64,000 nucleotides of DNA from Allacma fusca (GCA_947179485.1 OX359246.1:10602001-10666000), one strand, 5' to 3'; positions 23,999-36,004 are shown, counted from the stretch's first letter. A program made the numbers and translations. Notes: generated by a model from the letters alone, not told the origin.

Positions 23999-24531
23999 TA
24001 GTGCATCGCATGGGTTCAAAATAGTCGAACCTGAACCTGGACCTGGACTCAAACTTTGGGTACCTCAAAAGTGTGAACCTGTACCTGAAAATTTACCCAT
24101 TTAGCAGGTTCAAATTTTTCGATCCTGAACCTGACCCAATTGTGTTTTTGCAGTACCCGCACCTGATTAGTACCTGAACCCGAAAAAGTACCCAAAAGAC
24201 GACCTCAACCCGGGTATTTTTGAACCGGACCTGAACATGTTTGGGTACTTGAGAATCAGAACTTTTTTTATTTTATCGTGTATTTAAAGCACATTTTGAT
24301 ACAAAATATATTTAAAATGAATAAGAATGCATGGTCATGGGTAAAATCAAAACGGGTTTTTCTATGTATCTGGCCCTGAACCTGAACCTGTACCCAAATT
24401 CAAGGGTATAAAATATTGTACCCAGAAAGGACCCAAAATTATTGGGTCCAAAATACATGCACCCATACTGAACCTGAACCTGGACCTGAACCCAAATACC
24501 CGGGTGTGACCTGGACCCATGCGATGCACTG
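23999..24531. mobile_element. hAT-type MITE, CCTGAACCTGGACC family
   Basis: Ends TAGTGCATCGCATGGG and CCCATGCGATGCACTG, with target duplication ATGTGAGA at 23991-23998 and 24532-24539. The homologous block upstream of copy A (about 5850-5865) is uninterrupted. The interior is GGTTCAGGTCCAGG / CCTGAACCTGGACC words that begin inside the terminal repeat. Its termini resemble those of the 43095-46766 element. Confidence 0.9.
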
Positions 24532-24539
24532 ATGTGAGA

Positions 24540-26622
24540 TAGGAAATCACTTGGAAAGGTTTGGATTCACCTGTTCAAGTAGTGATAATTAATGGCAAAT
24601 ATTTGTGCGCAAATTCCTTATTGATGAAAAACATTCTTCGTTCAGAGCTATTCTTAGATAAATAGGATACAAACACATTGGAAGGAATAATCCAAAGAAA
24701 TAAAGGCATCAAAAGCTCTGACAAGTAGAAACATGTATTGCATTCAGTTTCTATATAAAATAATTAACATTCAGGTGTAAACACTATTTGATGACAATGA
24801 TCATTTTGTCATGCATTTCATTGTCAGTTCGAATAGATTTGTCGCTTCCGTAATTTCTTATCATGTGAGCATGAGGATATGTAATGACATCGTTATATTC
24901 TTAGGACAAATATATAGAACGCAAATTTAGTAAATAATATCAACTGGAGTCTTTGCGGTTGTTTACATAGCAATACATACAATCAGCGTTCTCGAGCACT
25001 TAACTTTTGTATATACGAAAATAAATCCACAAATGAATTATTTAATTTAGGATTATTTGCTTCCATGATTTTTACATAGTTTTCTTAAAGGGTTAGTCCG
25101 GTAAAGCTTGCATCAAACTTTAAGACCCATCAAATCCTTCCAAGTTGGGATGAAAGTTGGAGGGAATTTACAGAATTTTATGATTGGAAAACAGCGTTTA
25201 AATCAAGATGTGCAAGGACGATTCGATACAAATTTTGTCGAAAGTAATTAAATAATTTAAAAGTGTTATCATCAGGAATAAAATTTTTGCTTCAAATTTG
25301 ACTCACTCATTTGGATTCTGATTTAAAGTGATAAAGAGGTTCCCAATCAAATTTGCTACAAGAGAGAGAGAGAGGGAGAGAGGGAGAGAGGGAGAGCGAT
25401 GAATATTTTGTGGCTAGAATGAACGTTTAACTACAGAGTCTCAAGTGCTTACAATATCAAGGCTTGAAGGGTTTAAAGTAAAATAATAATGAAAATGAAA
25501 AATAAAATTTTAGAATTACTGACCTCGAATATTTACTCTACTCTACTCTATTTATATATAGATTTTCAGCAAGAAAAAATTAATTATAATGTCCCAAGCC
25601 TGGAATAGTGCTAGGAGTGGGACTGTTCCGGAATGTTCCAGGATTTCTTGGAATGGTCTGGTCCTTAGAGCCTGGACCAAACCATTTTATCTGTTCTCAG
25701 TGTAGGACAGTAAGGTCTTTAGACTGAAGGGCCGGAGCCATCTGGTCCGTACAAATTGCTGGAACAGGAAAATATGTTCTCTTCCTCAAAATAACTCGAA
25801 CCATACCGGAACAGAACAGACCGGACCACTAGGAACAAATAGGTTCATAATACGATCACAACATGCAAGCATTTGACAATTTAGATAGTGTTTTGAATCA
25901 TTTATTTGATTATTTGAAACAAAGTGTAAAATTGTCAGCAAAATGATAATGAATGAAACTCTGAAAATTGTAATTTTTAAATATTTTCTATTATTTTTAC
26001 AACAGGAATTTTGACCAATGTCTTTCTTACTAACCAATACTAAATATCAACCTTTCGCGGACATAATGAATGATTCAGGAGGCAAGAATGTTCTCCACGG
26101 CACGTTGAATAAGAACTCTCCTTTGTTTTTCATCCAGCATGTATCGTATCGTCTCTCGATCGTATCAGGCTGTACACGTATCATTTTGTAACTGGAATTT
26201 TAGTATCACTTAGATGTAACAAATGTCGAGCCACCTAAAATAATTTGTTGAATCAACGAAAATTTGTTTAATTTTCTTCAAATTGATTGTTATTAAATAA
26301 TTTTAGAGAGCTATCATTTCATATTATCTACGAAGATCAAACTGAGAATTATTGAGTGCAAGTTTGTTTGGTGTGATAGGCTGTTAAGCTGACAGAAGGT
26401 ATATTACTTAGGTTTGAAACAAAATGACTAGTGTAATAATGAAAGAGTCGAATGCCGATTATTATTTAATATTAATAATAATTAACATATTTTGAATAAT
26501 ATTTGTGAACGAATTAGACTGCAATATGCTTATAATAGTTAAAGAAACATTGGGCCAATTAATAAACACAGGGAAGATAATAAATCTACCAAATTAGGTA
26601 ACAGAAACCCCCGAAAGATTTT
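24540..26622. repeat. Duplicated flank of copies D and E
   Basis: 24540-25560 continues the block shared with 5865-7090. 26190-26622 matches 9090-9501. Between them, 25588-25815 is rich in GGAAC/GTTCC words with TCTGGTCC, like a decayed word-repeat MITE but without identifiable ends. No gene is seen. Confidence 0.6.
25361..25399. repeat. GA-rich microsatellite
   Basis: AGAGAGAG followed by GGGAGAGA units. The homologous site near 6700 (AAGAGAGAGGAAG) is short. Confidence 0.9.
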
Positions 26623-27539
26623 TCAGCCATAAACCGCCACAGGTTGAAACGTGTCGTTGGCAGCGCCCCCATACCATGGCGGAAGTTGATCAGCGTTAAT
26701 TGTGCGTAACAACTTTGGGATCCACATAATCTTCTGGGTTCCCAAAACCTCTACCCGTTCTAGAGCACTCCCCAAAATTGGTTTGGCCAGAGCAATGAAC
26801 TGGGAGGCAACTGCGTTGACTAAAAATTAACGCAGATATATTAGTTCCCCAGTGAATTCATCCTATTCATTTTCACAAACTACAAGTCATTTTAACTCAG
26901 CCTGCGTTTCCTTCACAATATTCAAAATTTGAAAGGCTTACCATTCAAGTAGTACCCATATGCCAAACTGTCTTGAAGTCTTTGAAAGGAAGTAAAATGA
27001 TGTAAAATATACTGCACAGCTGGAAAATATATTAAATCATATTTTTTTACAATTAAAATGTCCAATATTTCACAAGTAATACCAAATGCAAGATTTGTAT
27101 AATCAAAAAATGAATCAAAATGAATGCTGTTTATTGCTATGTACTTGGGGCATGAATGAGTTGCTTTAAGCTAAAGTCTTCCCAATCGACTATGACGTAG
27201 AGCTACTTGTGGGAACGAAAAGTTTGATCCCATTCCCGAACCCGATCCCGAAAATCGGGTCATCAATATTTTCGGACTCACACCCAAACCCGTTCCCGAA
27301 ATACTGGGATCGGGTGCACAAAAACCCAGATATTAAATATGCTTGAATCGTTGATCTCAAACCCGATCCCGAACCCGAAATCAGATAAAATTTGCTCCCA
27401 ATCCCGATCCCGAATCCCTTGAACCCGGACTCGTTCCCGGGACCAGCGTAGTTAGCGTAAATCAATTTTTTTCTTCCTATTTTTATTGATTTAACAATAC
27501 TTGTGCATGCAACAATAGATTTAGGAAAATTAATAATTA

Positions 27540-28033
27540 TTTTGGTTTAAGTTGGCGTGTATCAATATGAGACAAATGCAGATGTCAAAACATATGAATA
27601 TTGAATAAATATGAGACACTATTAATTATTGTGAGAATCAAAACGATACACCAATGAATAAATTAAACCATTGAAACTGATCTGTGATTAATGAGAAGAT
27701 TCAAATAAAATTGATTTATTTATGAAATCAAAAGAAACTGAAAGGGAAATTAAAGAAAGATTAAATGATTGATTGGATTGATCCGAAGACCAGAACAAGA
27801 CTAAAAATACATTCTTACAAATCTTCTGGACTAGATACACTAGTCCTAATGATCACTAATTCTAAAATTAATACATACATGATAAATGGGTAACGGAAGT
27901 TACCAAGGCCGCTGACTGGATACAGTCAGCAAATAATAAACTTTAATGATTTAGCTCGCAGGCTAAATTGTACTTTAAAATGATCCTTAAATAATTGTAT
28001 GGAAAAACATACTTAATTCATCTTAACCTAACA
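27540..28033 (-). repeat. 3' LTR of the Ty3/gypsy-type element
   Basis: 494 bp. On the element strand it begins TGTTAGGTTAAGATG. It ends next to ATTA and is nearly identical to the partner LTR. The adjoining internal sequence (ACGGCCCGGGA on the minus strand) is only weakly polypurine. Confidence 0.93.
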
Positions 28034-28283
28034 TCCCGGGCCGTAAACAGAAAATTTGGCCTCAAATTTTGTACGAAGTACAGAACAACCCAAAAATAAT
28101 AATATGTAAATAGTGAAAACAATTGAATGAAATGTAACAAACTAAAAATGAGTTAGTAAAAAAAAAATAAAATGTCAAAGATTCAAGTGTTAGCAGAATG
28201 CACAAATTGTGACTAACAAACTAGAAGTAACTGAAAGAGAAACAAACAAAAGTAAAATAAAATACCAACAAAAAAATTTTATT

Positions 28284-29075
28284 TTATTGGGAAAGATGAT
28301 CTACCGCTTTGGAGAAGGTAGTAACTTGACAAGAGGGGTTTAATGGAAGCATAACCTGCGCTCCAGTGGACGGATCGCTGGTAAAGAATGCTGGGAGAGC
28401 ATGATCACGCCTTCTCGTGATACGGCGGGTCAAGAAAATACGACATCCGCCGTAGCAAAAGAGGCCTATGCCAATTAAAAATGTCATAAGAAAACCGAGG
28501 ACTGAAAAAATACGGAAAAGAAATGTCCAAGGGCCAGAATTTACTTCGAACTCCAAAGGGGGAGGGGATGGAGGTGAAGTTGGGACAGGTAGTTGCACCT
28601 GCTTGAGAACTATGGGTAACATTGTTGAGGGAATTTCAGAGGAAATTCCGTCATCAATGTTGGCAAAATAGGAAGGTGTCGTATCAATTAGGGGTGGAGG
28701 GACTGTTGCCATGACATACTCATGACGAATGGTCAAATTTGAATTAGTAGAGGAAGGAGATTCCGGGAAGGAGTTGGATGGGGAGGGAATATAGTCTAAG
28801 ACTTTGGTCACTACAGGAGCAGCAACCATAAGTCCAGTTCCAGCAGCTAACATTTTCACACCAGAATTTTTCTTAGCTACATGATTCTTGGAATTTTTAT
28901 CAAAATTAAAATTATCATGCTTATCATACAATTTGGTGTCCGGAAGTGTGTGGATGCTGACGGAGTTTTGAAGGGGTTGTAGAGCAAGACGGGAGCTGGC
29001 CGATGATGCGTGCTTCAAGGGGTAGTTTTCTTGTTGGATCCCATCAGTTGAGCGAGGTTGGGAAGGCTTCCCCAA
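28284..29075 (-). CDS. Membrane protein ORF of the LTR element (env-like candidate, downstream part)
   Basis: 263 codons. A hydrophobic stretch lies at about residues 73-93 (MLAAGTGLMVAAPVV). A strong membrane span at about 184-212 is followed by a basic TRRITRRR segment and a roughly 45-residue tail. Its position after pol, last before the 3' LTR, is where retroviral-type elements carry env. I see no recognised errantiviral envelope motif, so the env assignment rests on position and topology only. It overlaps the upstream frame by 61 nt in a different frame, so it may be expressed by splicing or frameshift, or the two may be one gene broken by an indel. Confidence 0.5.
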   Translation of the reverse strand: MGKPSQPRSTDGIQQENYPLKHASSASSRLALQPLQNSVSIHTLPDTKLYDKHDNFNFDKNSKNHVAKKNSGVKMLAAGTGLMVAAPVVTKVLDYIPSPSNSFPESPSSTNSNLTIRHEYVMATVPPPLIDTTPSYFANIDDGISSEIPSTMLPIVLKQVQLPVPTSPPSPPPLEFEVNSGPWTFLFRIFSVLGFLMTFLIGIGLFCYGGCRIFLTRRITRRRDHALPAFFTSDPSTGAQVMLPLNPSCQVTTFSKAVDHLSQ

Positions 29076-30214
29076 CCTCCGGGGATTGGAGCAGCCTCAA
29101 ATCCGGAGGCGCAGAGGAAGAAGAACAAACAGATGAGGAATGTTGTGTATGTAAACGAGAACCGATGAACTGACCGGCCTCGTTTAGTAGTAGCTGGGGG
29201 TAGAGATGTGTGGATGGTAGTAGTGACGGTGTTATTTGCAGGAGGGGGTCTGAATGAAGGTGATTTTCGGGCGATTGGAAAGTTGGGGTTTGTAATGAAC
29301 GGTCGTCCTTGTGTCTGGAATTTTGGACGACCCTTGGGCTTGCGGGAGGAGTTCTGAGCGTTGAGGACGTGTTGAGGCACGGGGGTACAGTCGGCGTAGA
29401 TTGGGTAATCACGATACCTGGGAATTCGTTCTGGGGTGGATTGAGGAACATTTCGCACCTTTTGTTGGGGTCTGAATGCTCCGCGGTTTTTGCTAGGGTT
29501 AGTTGAAAACTTGCCAATGGATGTATATTGGGGGCATTGTGGAACGGGGTGAGTCCGACTGCTATTTCCTCGGACGTCTGGGGTGGAGATTTGATCGCTA
29601 GAATCGTATGCTTGGGCTTGCCGAATAGCTTCTTTGACTGTTTCCTCTGCCGGGTCAGGAGGTCCATTGACATCAGATCCTCCCTCAGGAATGTCGAGAT
29701 GACAATCTGCGCGTCCACCTGGATGACTGGAACCACACTCAGATGAAGAGGAGGTGGATCCCTCATTTCCTGGAGTAAATTCCGGGATTGTACTGCATAA
29801 GAGTAGCTTGCTGAACAATATGTTGCTCGTAGTTGTTCCATTAACGGGGGAATTGTGGAGGGGAGGAGTATCCCCGCCGCCACATGACGAAAGGTCCGAT
29901 GGTAAATGGGAATAAGAGGATCCGAGTGAGTCATCATCTGACCCTGTAGGCTGGTGTACTGAAAGGGGAAGATCCGAACTGTGGCTTCGGCCACGGGGCA
30001 ATAAATCGGTGTCTGGGGAAGTCCCGGAAGTTGAACTGGAATGAGCTCTATCCATGGATTTTCGCCCAGTAGAATTGAGGACCGAATTGCTAGAGTCGAG
30101 GAGAACTTTTGGACTCCCGGTATCGTCGGGTAAGACGGGAGGAGTGGATTTGCTGGTGGAAGAAAGCTGGACATGATCCGAAGGCATTAGGCAATTTTCA
30201 AAGAAATAGAGCAC
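29015..30214 (-). CDS. Ser/Pro-rich ORF of the LTR element (third ORF region, upstream part)
   Basis: 399 codons, rich in Ser, Pro and Thr, with a hydrophobic membrane span at about residues 353-371 near the C-terminus (FLICLFFFLCASG). It starts 116 nt after the pol stop. A 376-codon frame overlaps it in another register (29044-30174). I prefer this frame for its length and its membrane segment. No known domain is recognised. Together with the next frame it occupies the env position. Confidence 0.5.
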   Translation of the reverse strand: MLYFFENCLMPSDHVQLSSTSKSTPPVLPDDTGSPKVLLDSSNSVLNSTGRKSMDRAHSSSTSGTSPDTDLLPRGRSHSSDLPLSVHQPTGSDDDSLGSSYSHLPSDLSSCGGGDTPPLHNSPVNGTTTSNILFSKLLLCSTIPEFTPGNEGSTSSSSECGSSHPGGRADCHLDIPEGGSDVNGPPDPAEETVKEAIRQAQAYDSSDQISTPDVRGNSSRTHPVPQCPQYTSIGKFSTNPSKNRGAFRPQQKVRNVPQSTPERIPRYRDYPIYADCTPVPQHVLNAQNSSRKPKGRPKFQTQGRPFITNPNFPIARKSPSFRPPPANNTVTTTIHTSLPPATTKRGRSVHRFSFTYTTFLICLFFFLCASGFEAAPIPGGWGSLPNLAQLMGSNKKTTP

Positions 30215-30330
30215 AAAAACGGGGGTTTATGTAGGAAATTGGAACAGCACTGGGAAATAACTGAAACAAATTGCAAAGAAAAACTCCGAAGACACAATGA
30301 GTGACGGATGAGAAAAAAAAATTTGTGTAG

Positions 30331-33147
30331 TTAAGTACGTTGTACTTGCGCTTGTATGCGAGCAGAACGACGTGGTTGGGGATGAGACACAGGGTGAACT
30401 TTTGAACGGGGTTTAACAACTTTAGGAGAAGCACTGGAAGAAGAAGTTTTGGTTGACGGACTATCGGACGACTGAGAGAGGGAATTGGAGGGTGAAGAAT
30501 GCATATAATCCTGCCAAGCTTGAAATTCATCTTGATCATCAGTCGTATATATGTACTCAGGGTGGACAATACCATCACCCAAGTCTATGTTTACAAGCTT
30601 AAGTTGAGAGAGGTGACATTTTATGACCGGACGGAGTTTATGGGAAGGAAATGTTAATACAAGGTCAGCATTATTGGATTTGTCTATATAAGTTATAGTA
30701 TAGGGACCTATCCATCGACAAAGAAGTTTGTCAGATAAGCCTATTTTGCGTTGGGGAAGGAAGTATCTCACATGAGAACCGATTTTAAAGTCGAGGGCAT
30801 TATACATGGAATCAAAACGTGCTTTGGCCTGAGCTTGAGCACTTTTGATGAGTTGTGAAATACGATGATGCAAGGCTTGCACTTTACTGGGAGATAATTG
30901 CTGGAAGGACATAAGATTATTGGGAATGGAATTAAGAAGAGCTGGAGGAGCTCGGCCGAAAAATGCTTCGAAGGGAGAAATTTTAGTTACCGAATGGGCT
31001 GATGTATTGTAAGCAGCAATGACATAGGGAGTAAAAATATCCCAATCTTACTGATTATCAGATACAAATTTGCTAAGCATAATTGCAATGGTTTGGTTGA
31101 GTCGCTCAACTGAACCATGAGAACGGGGATGATGTGGCATGCTCACATTATGGGTAATATTAAAACGCTGGAGAAGGGAAGAAACTGCTGAAGACTTAAA
31201 TTCCGCAGCTCCATCGGAAATGAGCGTGGACATTCCAGGGAATGCAAGAATAAAAGATTCGAGCTGCATGGCTATATGGGATGATTCTCGGCACGGTAAA
31301 AGTGCTGAGTGCTTCCATTTAGTGAATAAATCTGTAAGGACAAAAATGTAAATGTTTCCACGAATAGTTTCACGGAACGGGCCAAGTAAATCCATGGCAT
31401 ATGTACTGCCTGGAGTCTTGACTGTAATGGGTTTAAGGCTATCCATACGGAGTTTGGTTAAATGCTGGCGACTTTGACAATCACCACATTGGGTACAATG
31501 ACGAAAGGTATCAGCTGTCATCGCACGCCACCAATAGTAAGGGCGTATACGGGCTAAAGTTCGTTTAAAATTTAAATGACCAGAAAGGGGATGATTATGT
31601 GCGTTGTGTAAAAGGGTTGGAATTAAAGCCTTGGGAACAAGAAGTAATTTGGGAGCTCGGGGGTTGAATTGGATAAAATAAATTCCATCATCATTTTGTA
31701 ATAATTTGGAGCGTTTTTTAATTATTATACGAGAAATCGTCGGGTCAAGTTTTTGGGCATCAAGAAGATTAGTGGGGTCAATAAGTGGGACTGAAGGGGA
31801 TGATTCAAGTGCAACTAGCCCAGGGATGTGTAAATCCGCAGCCGTATCTGTGGAAGTTGCAAGGGCGTAGGGGCATCGGGAGACGCCATCCACGTTGCGG
31901 TGGAGGGAGCCTTTTTTATATTTAATAACATAACGATACTCCTGTAAAATTATACTCATACGAGTGAGACGGGCAGATGGATCCCGCTGGCATTTTAAAT
32001 AACATAATGCATGATGATCAGAGACAATAGTAAAAGGGTGTAAATAAAGAAATTCACGAAACTTTTTGACGGCAAAAACAACAGCTAAGCATTCTTTTTC
32101 AGTTATACTCCAGTTCTTTTCAGCTGGAGTGAGGGAGCGTGATACATAAAAAATGGGGTGTTCTCCATCCTCAAATACCTGATGGAGTATACCTGCTAAC
32201 CCTGCATTGCTAGCATCCGTATATAAAATACAAGGCTTTGTTTCATCATAATGACGAAGTACAGGGGCGGTACAAAGAGCATTTTTCAATTCATCAAAGG
32301 ATTTTTGACAATCGGGGGACCAATGATAAAGGGAATGCTTTTTTAATAATTGTTGTAAAGGATTGGCCTTTTGAGCAAAACCAGAAATAAAACGTCTATA
32401 ATAGCCTATAGTTCCTAAAAATTTTCGGAGGGAGTCAATGTTATGGGGCCGGTTTTGTTGCATAATCGCAGCAACTTTGGCAGATTCTGTGGAAAGACCT
32501 TGTTGGGAGAGAAAATATCCAAAAAGAGCATGTTCTTGCATGGCAAAATTACATTTGGCTGGATTAAGACGCAAATTAGCTAAGGAGAGGGCTGTGAGAA
32601 CTAAATCGAGGGCAATTAAATGAGATGGAAAATCTTTGCTATATGGAATGATATCATCAATGTATGAAACAGCATGGGTAAACCGAAGATTACCCAAGGT
32701 TTTCATAGCTAAGCGTTGAAAATATGCGGGAGCATTTTTAAGACCAAAACAAACACGGAGATACATATACAGACCGAATTCTGTAATGATTGCCGTATAA
32801 TGTTGGTCGTCTGGGTGAATAGCGGCTTGATAATAACCACTAAATAAATCCAAAGGAGAAAAATAAGCAGCGTGACGTAATTGAAATAATAGGTCATCAA
32901 TACGAGGGAGGGGGAAAAGTTCATCAATAGTAATTTTATTTAATTTCTTGAAATCACATACTAAACGCCATTTATTCTTTTGTTTGACAAGAAAGACGGG
33001 AGTAGAATAGTTGGAATTATCGCAAGGAACGATAATGCCAGCGTCAATTAATTTATCAAGTTCAGTTTTGAGATAGTCACGTTCAGCTGTACTAAGTCTA
33101 TAAGGCTTAGCCTGAACGGGGGTGGAAGAACGTAAACGAATACGCAT
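30331..33147 (-). CDS. pol: reverse transcriptase, RNase H, integrase (interrupted by one stop)
   Basis: The upstream 699 codons hold RT (D100 in FSPLDL, YIDD at 162-165) and RNase H (YTDAS, D311). They also hold the integrase zinc finger (H519, H524, C551, C554) and the catalytic triad D586, D645, E681. A TAA at 31048-31050 interrupts the frame. The same frame continues at once and includes the 193-codon part from 30912 with a GPY/F-like WIGPYTITY segment, ending at 30331. So the integrase C-terminus is cut off by a single stop. The enzyme would copy element RNA and insert the cDNA. The frame differs from that of protease. Confidence 0.9.
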
Positions 33148-34310
33148 GGGGGGAAAGTGCAGATTTTTAAATCATGTAAAGACCATGCGAATAAGTAGGA
33201 AAATTTGTTCAGAAGGGTAATGATTTGAGATTTTTGTGGAGGGGTAAGTTGAGAGTTTATATGAATGTGTTGAAGTTGAGCTGGAGTAAGTGGAGAAACA
33301 TTTGTAGGAATGTCGGGAGGGAGAGTTAATGGAGCAACGGCCTCATATGTATTTAACGTGCCGAAAGTTGTACCTGCTAGTAAGGTCTGAACTTTATTAG
33401 ACATGTTACACACAAGGACATGACGAGGCGGCATATTGACGAGAGCTGGAAGAAAAATATTATACTGTGTGGAGATGGATGAGTTAGCTACAAAACAAAG
33501 TGATGGAGATGTAAAAATGGGTGTAGTTGGAACATAGAATTGACGACGCGGAGGAAGTTGGAGAGTAAAGAGAGATTTTATAGGTACAGAACAACCACAA
33601 TGCGAAGTACAAGGGGCTGTATATGCATGCCTACGTATATAATGAGAGTGTGTGGAGTTGAAGAGGGAGTGATGATAGACGTCGACGGTAAGTTTATACT
33701 GGGAAAGGAAAGTGCAACCTAATATGAATGAGGGTGTGAGAATATCCAAAACTTGAGCCTGTGCTGAATATGGTACATTATCAATATGAAAACGTAACAT
33801 AACAGTAAAGCGCGTACATAAATGATTCCTATCTGCTGTTAAAATATAACGGGGAGGGCAAGGAATGAGCATGGAATTAGGAGGGACACCTAATGTATGA
33901 ATTAAATTATGAGAGGCTCCTGTGTCAATAAGAGCGTCTATAATTACATCATTAAACGAGCAGAGTACATAAGGGCAATGAGATGGGTCGGACACATTTA
34001 TTGTGGAAAGGTTATCAAAGGGTAGGCTTGTTGAGGTGGTTGTTGGGTTTGAACTTGGGCTTGCTGTTGGGGAGGGGTAAGGGAAATCTCGAGACGTTGG
34101 ACGTTCGAGCGGGGATGATTGGAGTAACCGCCTCGGCGGTTGTTGGACTGATTGTAATTCTGTGGCATTAAGGGAGGGGGTCGATTGTTTTGAAATCGAT
34201 TCGGATTCTGGTAGTAGTTTTGTTGCCGGGGGCCCTGACCTTGTTGGTAAGAGCCCCTTGCAGCGTTTCCCGATCGACATTCTCGAGCAATGTGACCTTG
34301 ACGGCCACAA
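33048..34310 (-). CDS. Retroelement protease ORF
   Basis: Aspartic protease active site DTGAS at residue 129, followed by a region that ends in FSYLFAWSL, the usual protease-RT linker. Its start overlaps the gag zinc-knuckle frame in the -1 register, which may be normal gag-pro frameshifting. Its last part overlaps pol, and the homology switches frame at a run of six C near 33154. That may be an indel or a programmed shift; I cannot tell from sequence alone. Confidence 0.8.
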   Translation of the reverse strand: MWPSRSHCSRMSIGKRCKGLLPTRSGPPATKLLPESESISKQSTPSLNATELQSVQQPPRRLLQSSPLERPTSRDFPYPSPTASPSSNPTTTSTSLPFDNLSTINVSDPSHCPYVLCSFNDVIIDALIDTGASHNLIHTLGVPPNSMLIPCPPRYILTADRNHLCTRFTVMLRFHIDNVPYSAQAQVLDILTPSFILGCTFLSQYKLTVDVYHHSLFNSTHSHYIRRHAYTAPCTSHCGCSVPIKSLFTLQLPPRRQFYVPTTPIFTSPSLCFVANSSISTQYNIFLPALVNMPPRHVLVCNMSNKVQTLLAGTTFGTLNTYEAVAPLTLPPDIPTNVSPLTPAQLQHIHINSQLTPPQKSQIITLLNKFSYLFAWSLHDLKICTFPPCVFVYVLPPPFRLSLIDLVQLNVTISKLNLIN

Positions 34311-35616
34311 TTATAACATTGGATGGAACGATTTTGGGGTTGGTTTCCAGAAGCATTATTATTATAGTTATTATTGGGACGGAAGTTTCCACCCCCGCGA
34401 GAGGGTTGAAAATTTCCGTGGGCTTGTTGAGCCTGATTATTAGAGTGAGATGGAGCGCCACGGCCTCGGCCACGACCTCCTCTACCACGATTGTGTGCAA
34501 AGCTTACTTGAGCGTTTGGAGCGTCACTAATGCCAAGTTTCGCAATTTTTTCTTCAAGAGCTTGAATTTTTGTTTCAGCCGTATTAGCAGGGGCAGATAC
34601 GGCAGCGAATTCTTTTTGTTCGCAAAAACGGACTAATGCAGCCATGCTGGTGTAACTATATCCAGCGGCTTGGGCTTTCAATTGAGGGAGTAGTCCCTCA
34701 ATGCCCCATGCAACTTTGTCTTCATTTGACATACTGGGGTTGTAACGTGTGCAAATATAATCAATGTCATATAAAAATTTCGCACAACTTTCGCCTTCTT
34801 TTTGGGAGCGAGTTTTTAATTGATTAAGGTAAACCGTGGGTTTCTCGCATAACGGTCCTTAAAAACTCTGAAAAATGACGCAATATCTGTGATGGTGGGG
34901 GGTTGTTTGGCGATCTCTGCTTGATACCAAATATAGGGGTCACGAACCAATAAATTGGGCATATGACCTTGAAGAGTCTTCCAATCCCAAGAATATTGGG
35001 CGACGACTCGTTCAATGTCAAGGACAAAATCATTGATATCATGACAAGTGGGGTCAAACTGATTTAACTTTTTAAATTGCACAATAGAATGAATGGGAGC
35101 TGTGTTAACAACCACGGTGGTTGTAGCCGTAGTAGCCATGAGCTTGCGTAAATTTTTACTGGCAAATCTGATTTTTAAATTAAAAGAAAGGGGATTAAAG
35201 TTTCTAGGCTTTAAAGGCTTAGGAGGAATTAATGGGAAGGGTGGAGGGCCTGGTGTAATCGGGATATTATCTACAAAATCCCAAAAACCTAAAAGATCGG
35301 GCTCGGGAGTTTTTAGGAATGTTTTACCGTTCAAAATCTGACTATGAAAATCAAGGGCGCTATGTAGTACAAATGGGGTGGGTTTCGAAAGTTTACTTAG
35401 AGGGGGAGGTATCGGTGGTAAAATTATCTTTAACTTCTCTGATGTAGATTCACAAGTGGGATCGGAGGGCTTTCGTTTGCGTTTATCTGCACGTAACTTT
35501 AATAATCTGTCTAACGCCTGAGCATCTAGCTCAGGTTGGGAATTTGAGCGAGTCTGTCTACTGTGTGTTTTGGGTAATGTGGAGGGTATCTCTTTTTTGG
35601 GCTTCTTATCTGACAT
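33998..35616 (-). CDS. gag, broken by a frame change
   Basis: The first frame (35616-34816, 266 codons) starts with a basic, Ser-rich segment and continues into a capsid-like region. The second frame (34732-33998 and open upstream to about 34855) carries an RGG-rich stretch and a zinc knuckle, C139-x2-C142-x4-H147-x4-C152. The two frames overlap by about 40 nt around 34816-34855. Their spacing is one base short of keeping frame, consistent with a one-base deletion. The product would package element RNA. Confidence 0.85.
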
Positions 35617-35987
35617 ATGTCATAGGGGAATAATGCATTTAATCTTTGTACGTACCTTTAATCCAGTAATCCGCTCTGAGCCACAGGGTTGACTGTTGCA
35701 AAACCTGAGGTAGGGGATTTTTATCCAGTACACTTATAATTACCTTTGTAACAAATGGGGAAATGTCTTCACTGGTGCCTCTAGTCAGGTCACATCGAAA
35801 GTAGGAAGGTGAGCAATATTAAGTTCATTGCATCTTCCTGGCAGCTGCTTTAATCTTCAAACTGGATTTCTATATTCAAACTCAAAATCAAGGGGGATAT
35901 GTGCACAATTAATCAAACCTGCTTTATCAAATCAATTTCTTAAAATAGCGCGCACCCGGGGAGTCTTGTTTGGAATTGGGATATAAA

Positions 35988-36004
35988 GTTTTCATGGGCC
36001 ACCA
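35988..36004 (-). promoter_or_regulatory. Candidate primer-binding site
   Basis: TGGTGGCCCATGAAAAC begins directly at the inner edge of the 5' LTR on the minus strand. TGG is the expected complement of a tRNA CCA end. I cannot assign the tRNA. Confidence 0.5.

Noticed and set aside
25588..25815. Further hAT MITE with GGAAC words
   Set aside because: Word content fits, but no terminal inverted repeat or 8-bp duplication could be found.
29044..30174. 376-codon minus-strand frame in the LTR element
   Set aside because: It overlaps the 399-codon frame in another register and lacks the membrane span. Low-complexity Ser/Pro coding keeps both frames open.
34190..34636. 148-codon plus-strand frame opposite gag
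   Set aside because: It is the complement of the RGG-rich gag region, not an independent gene.
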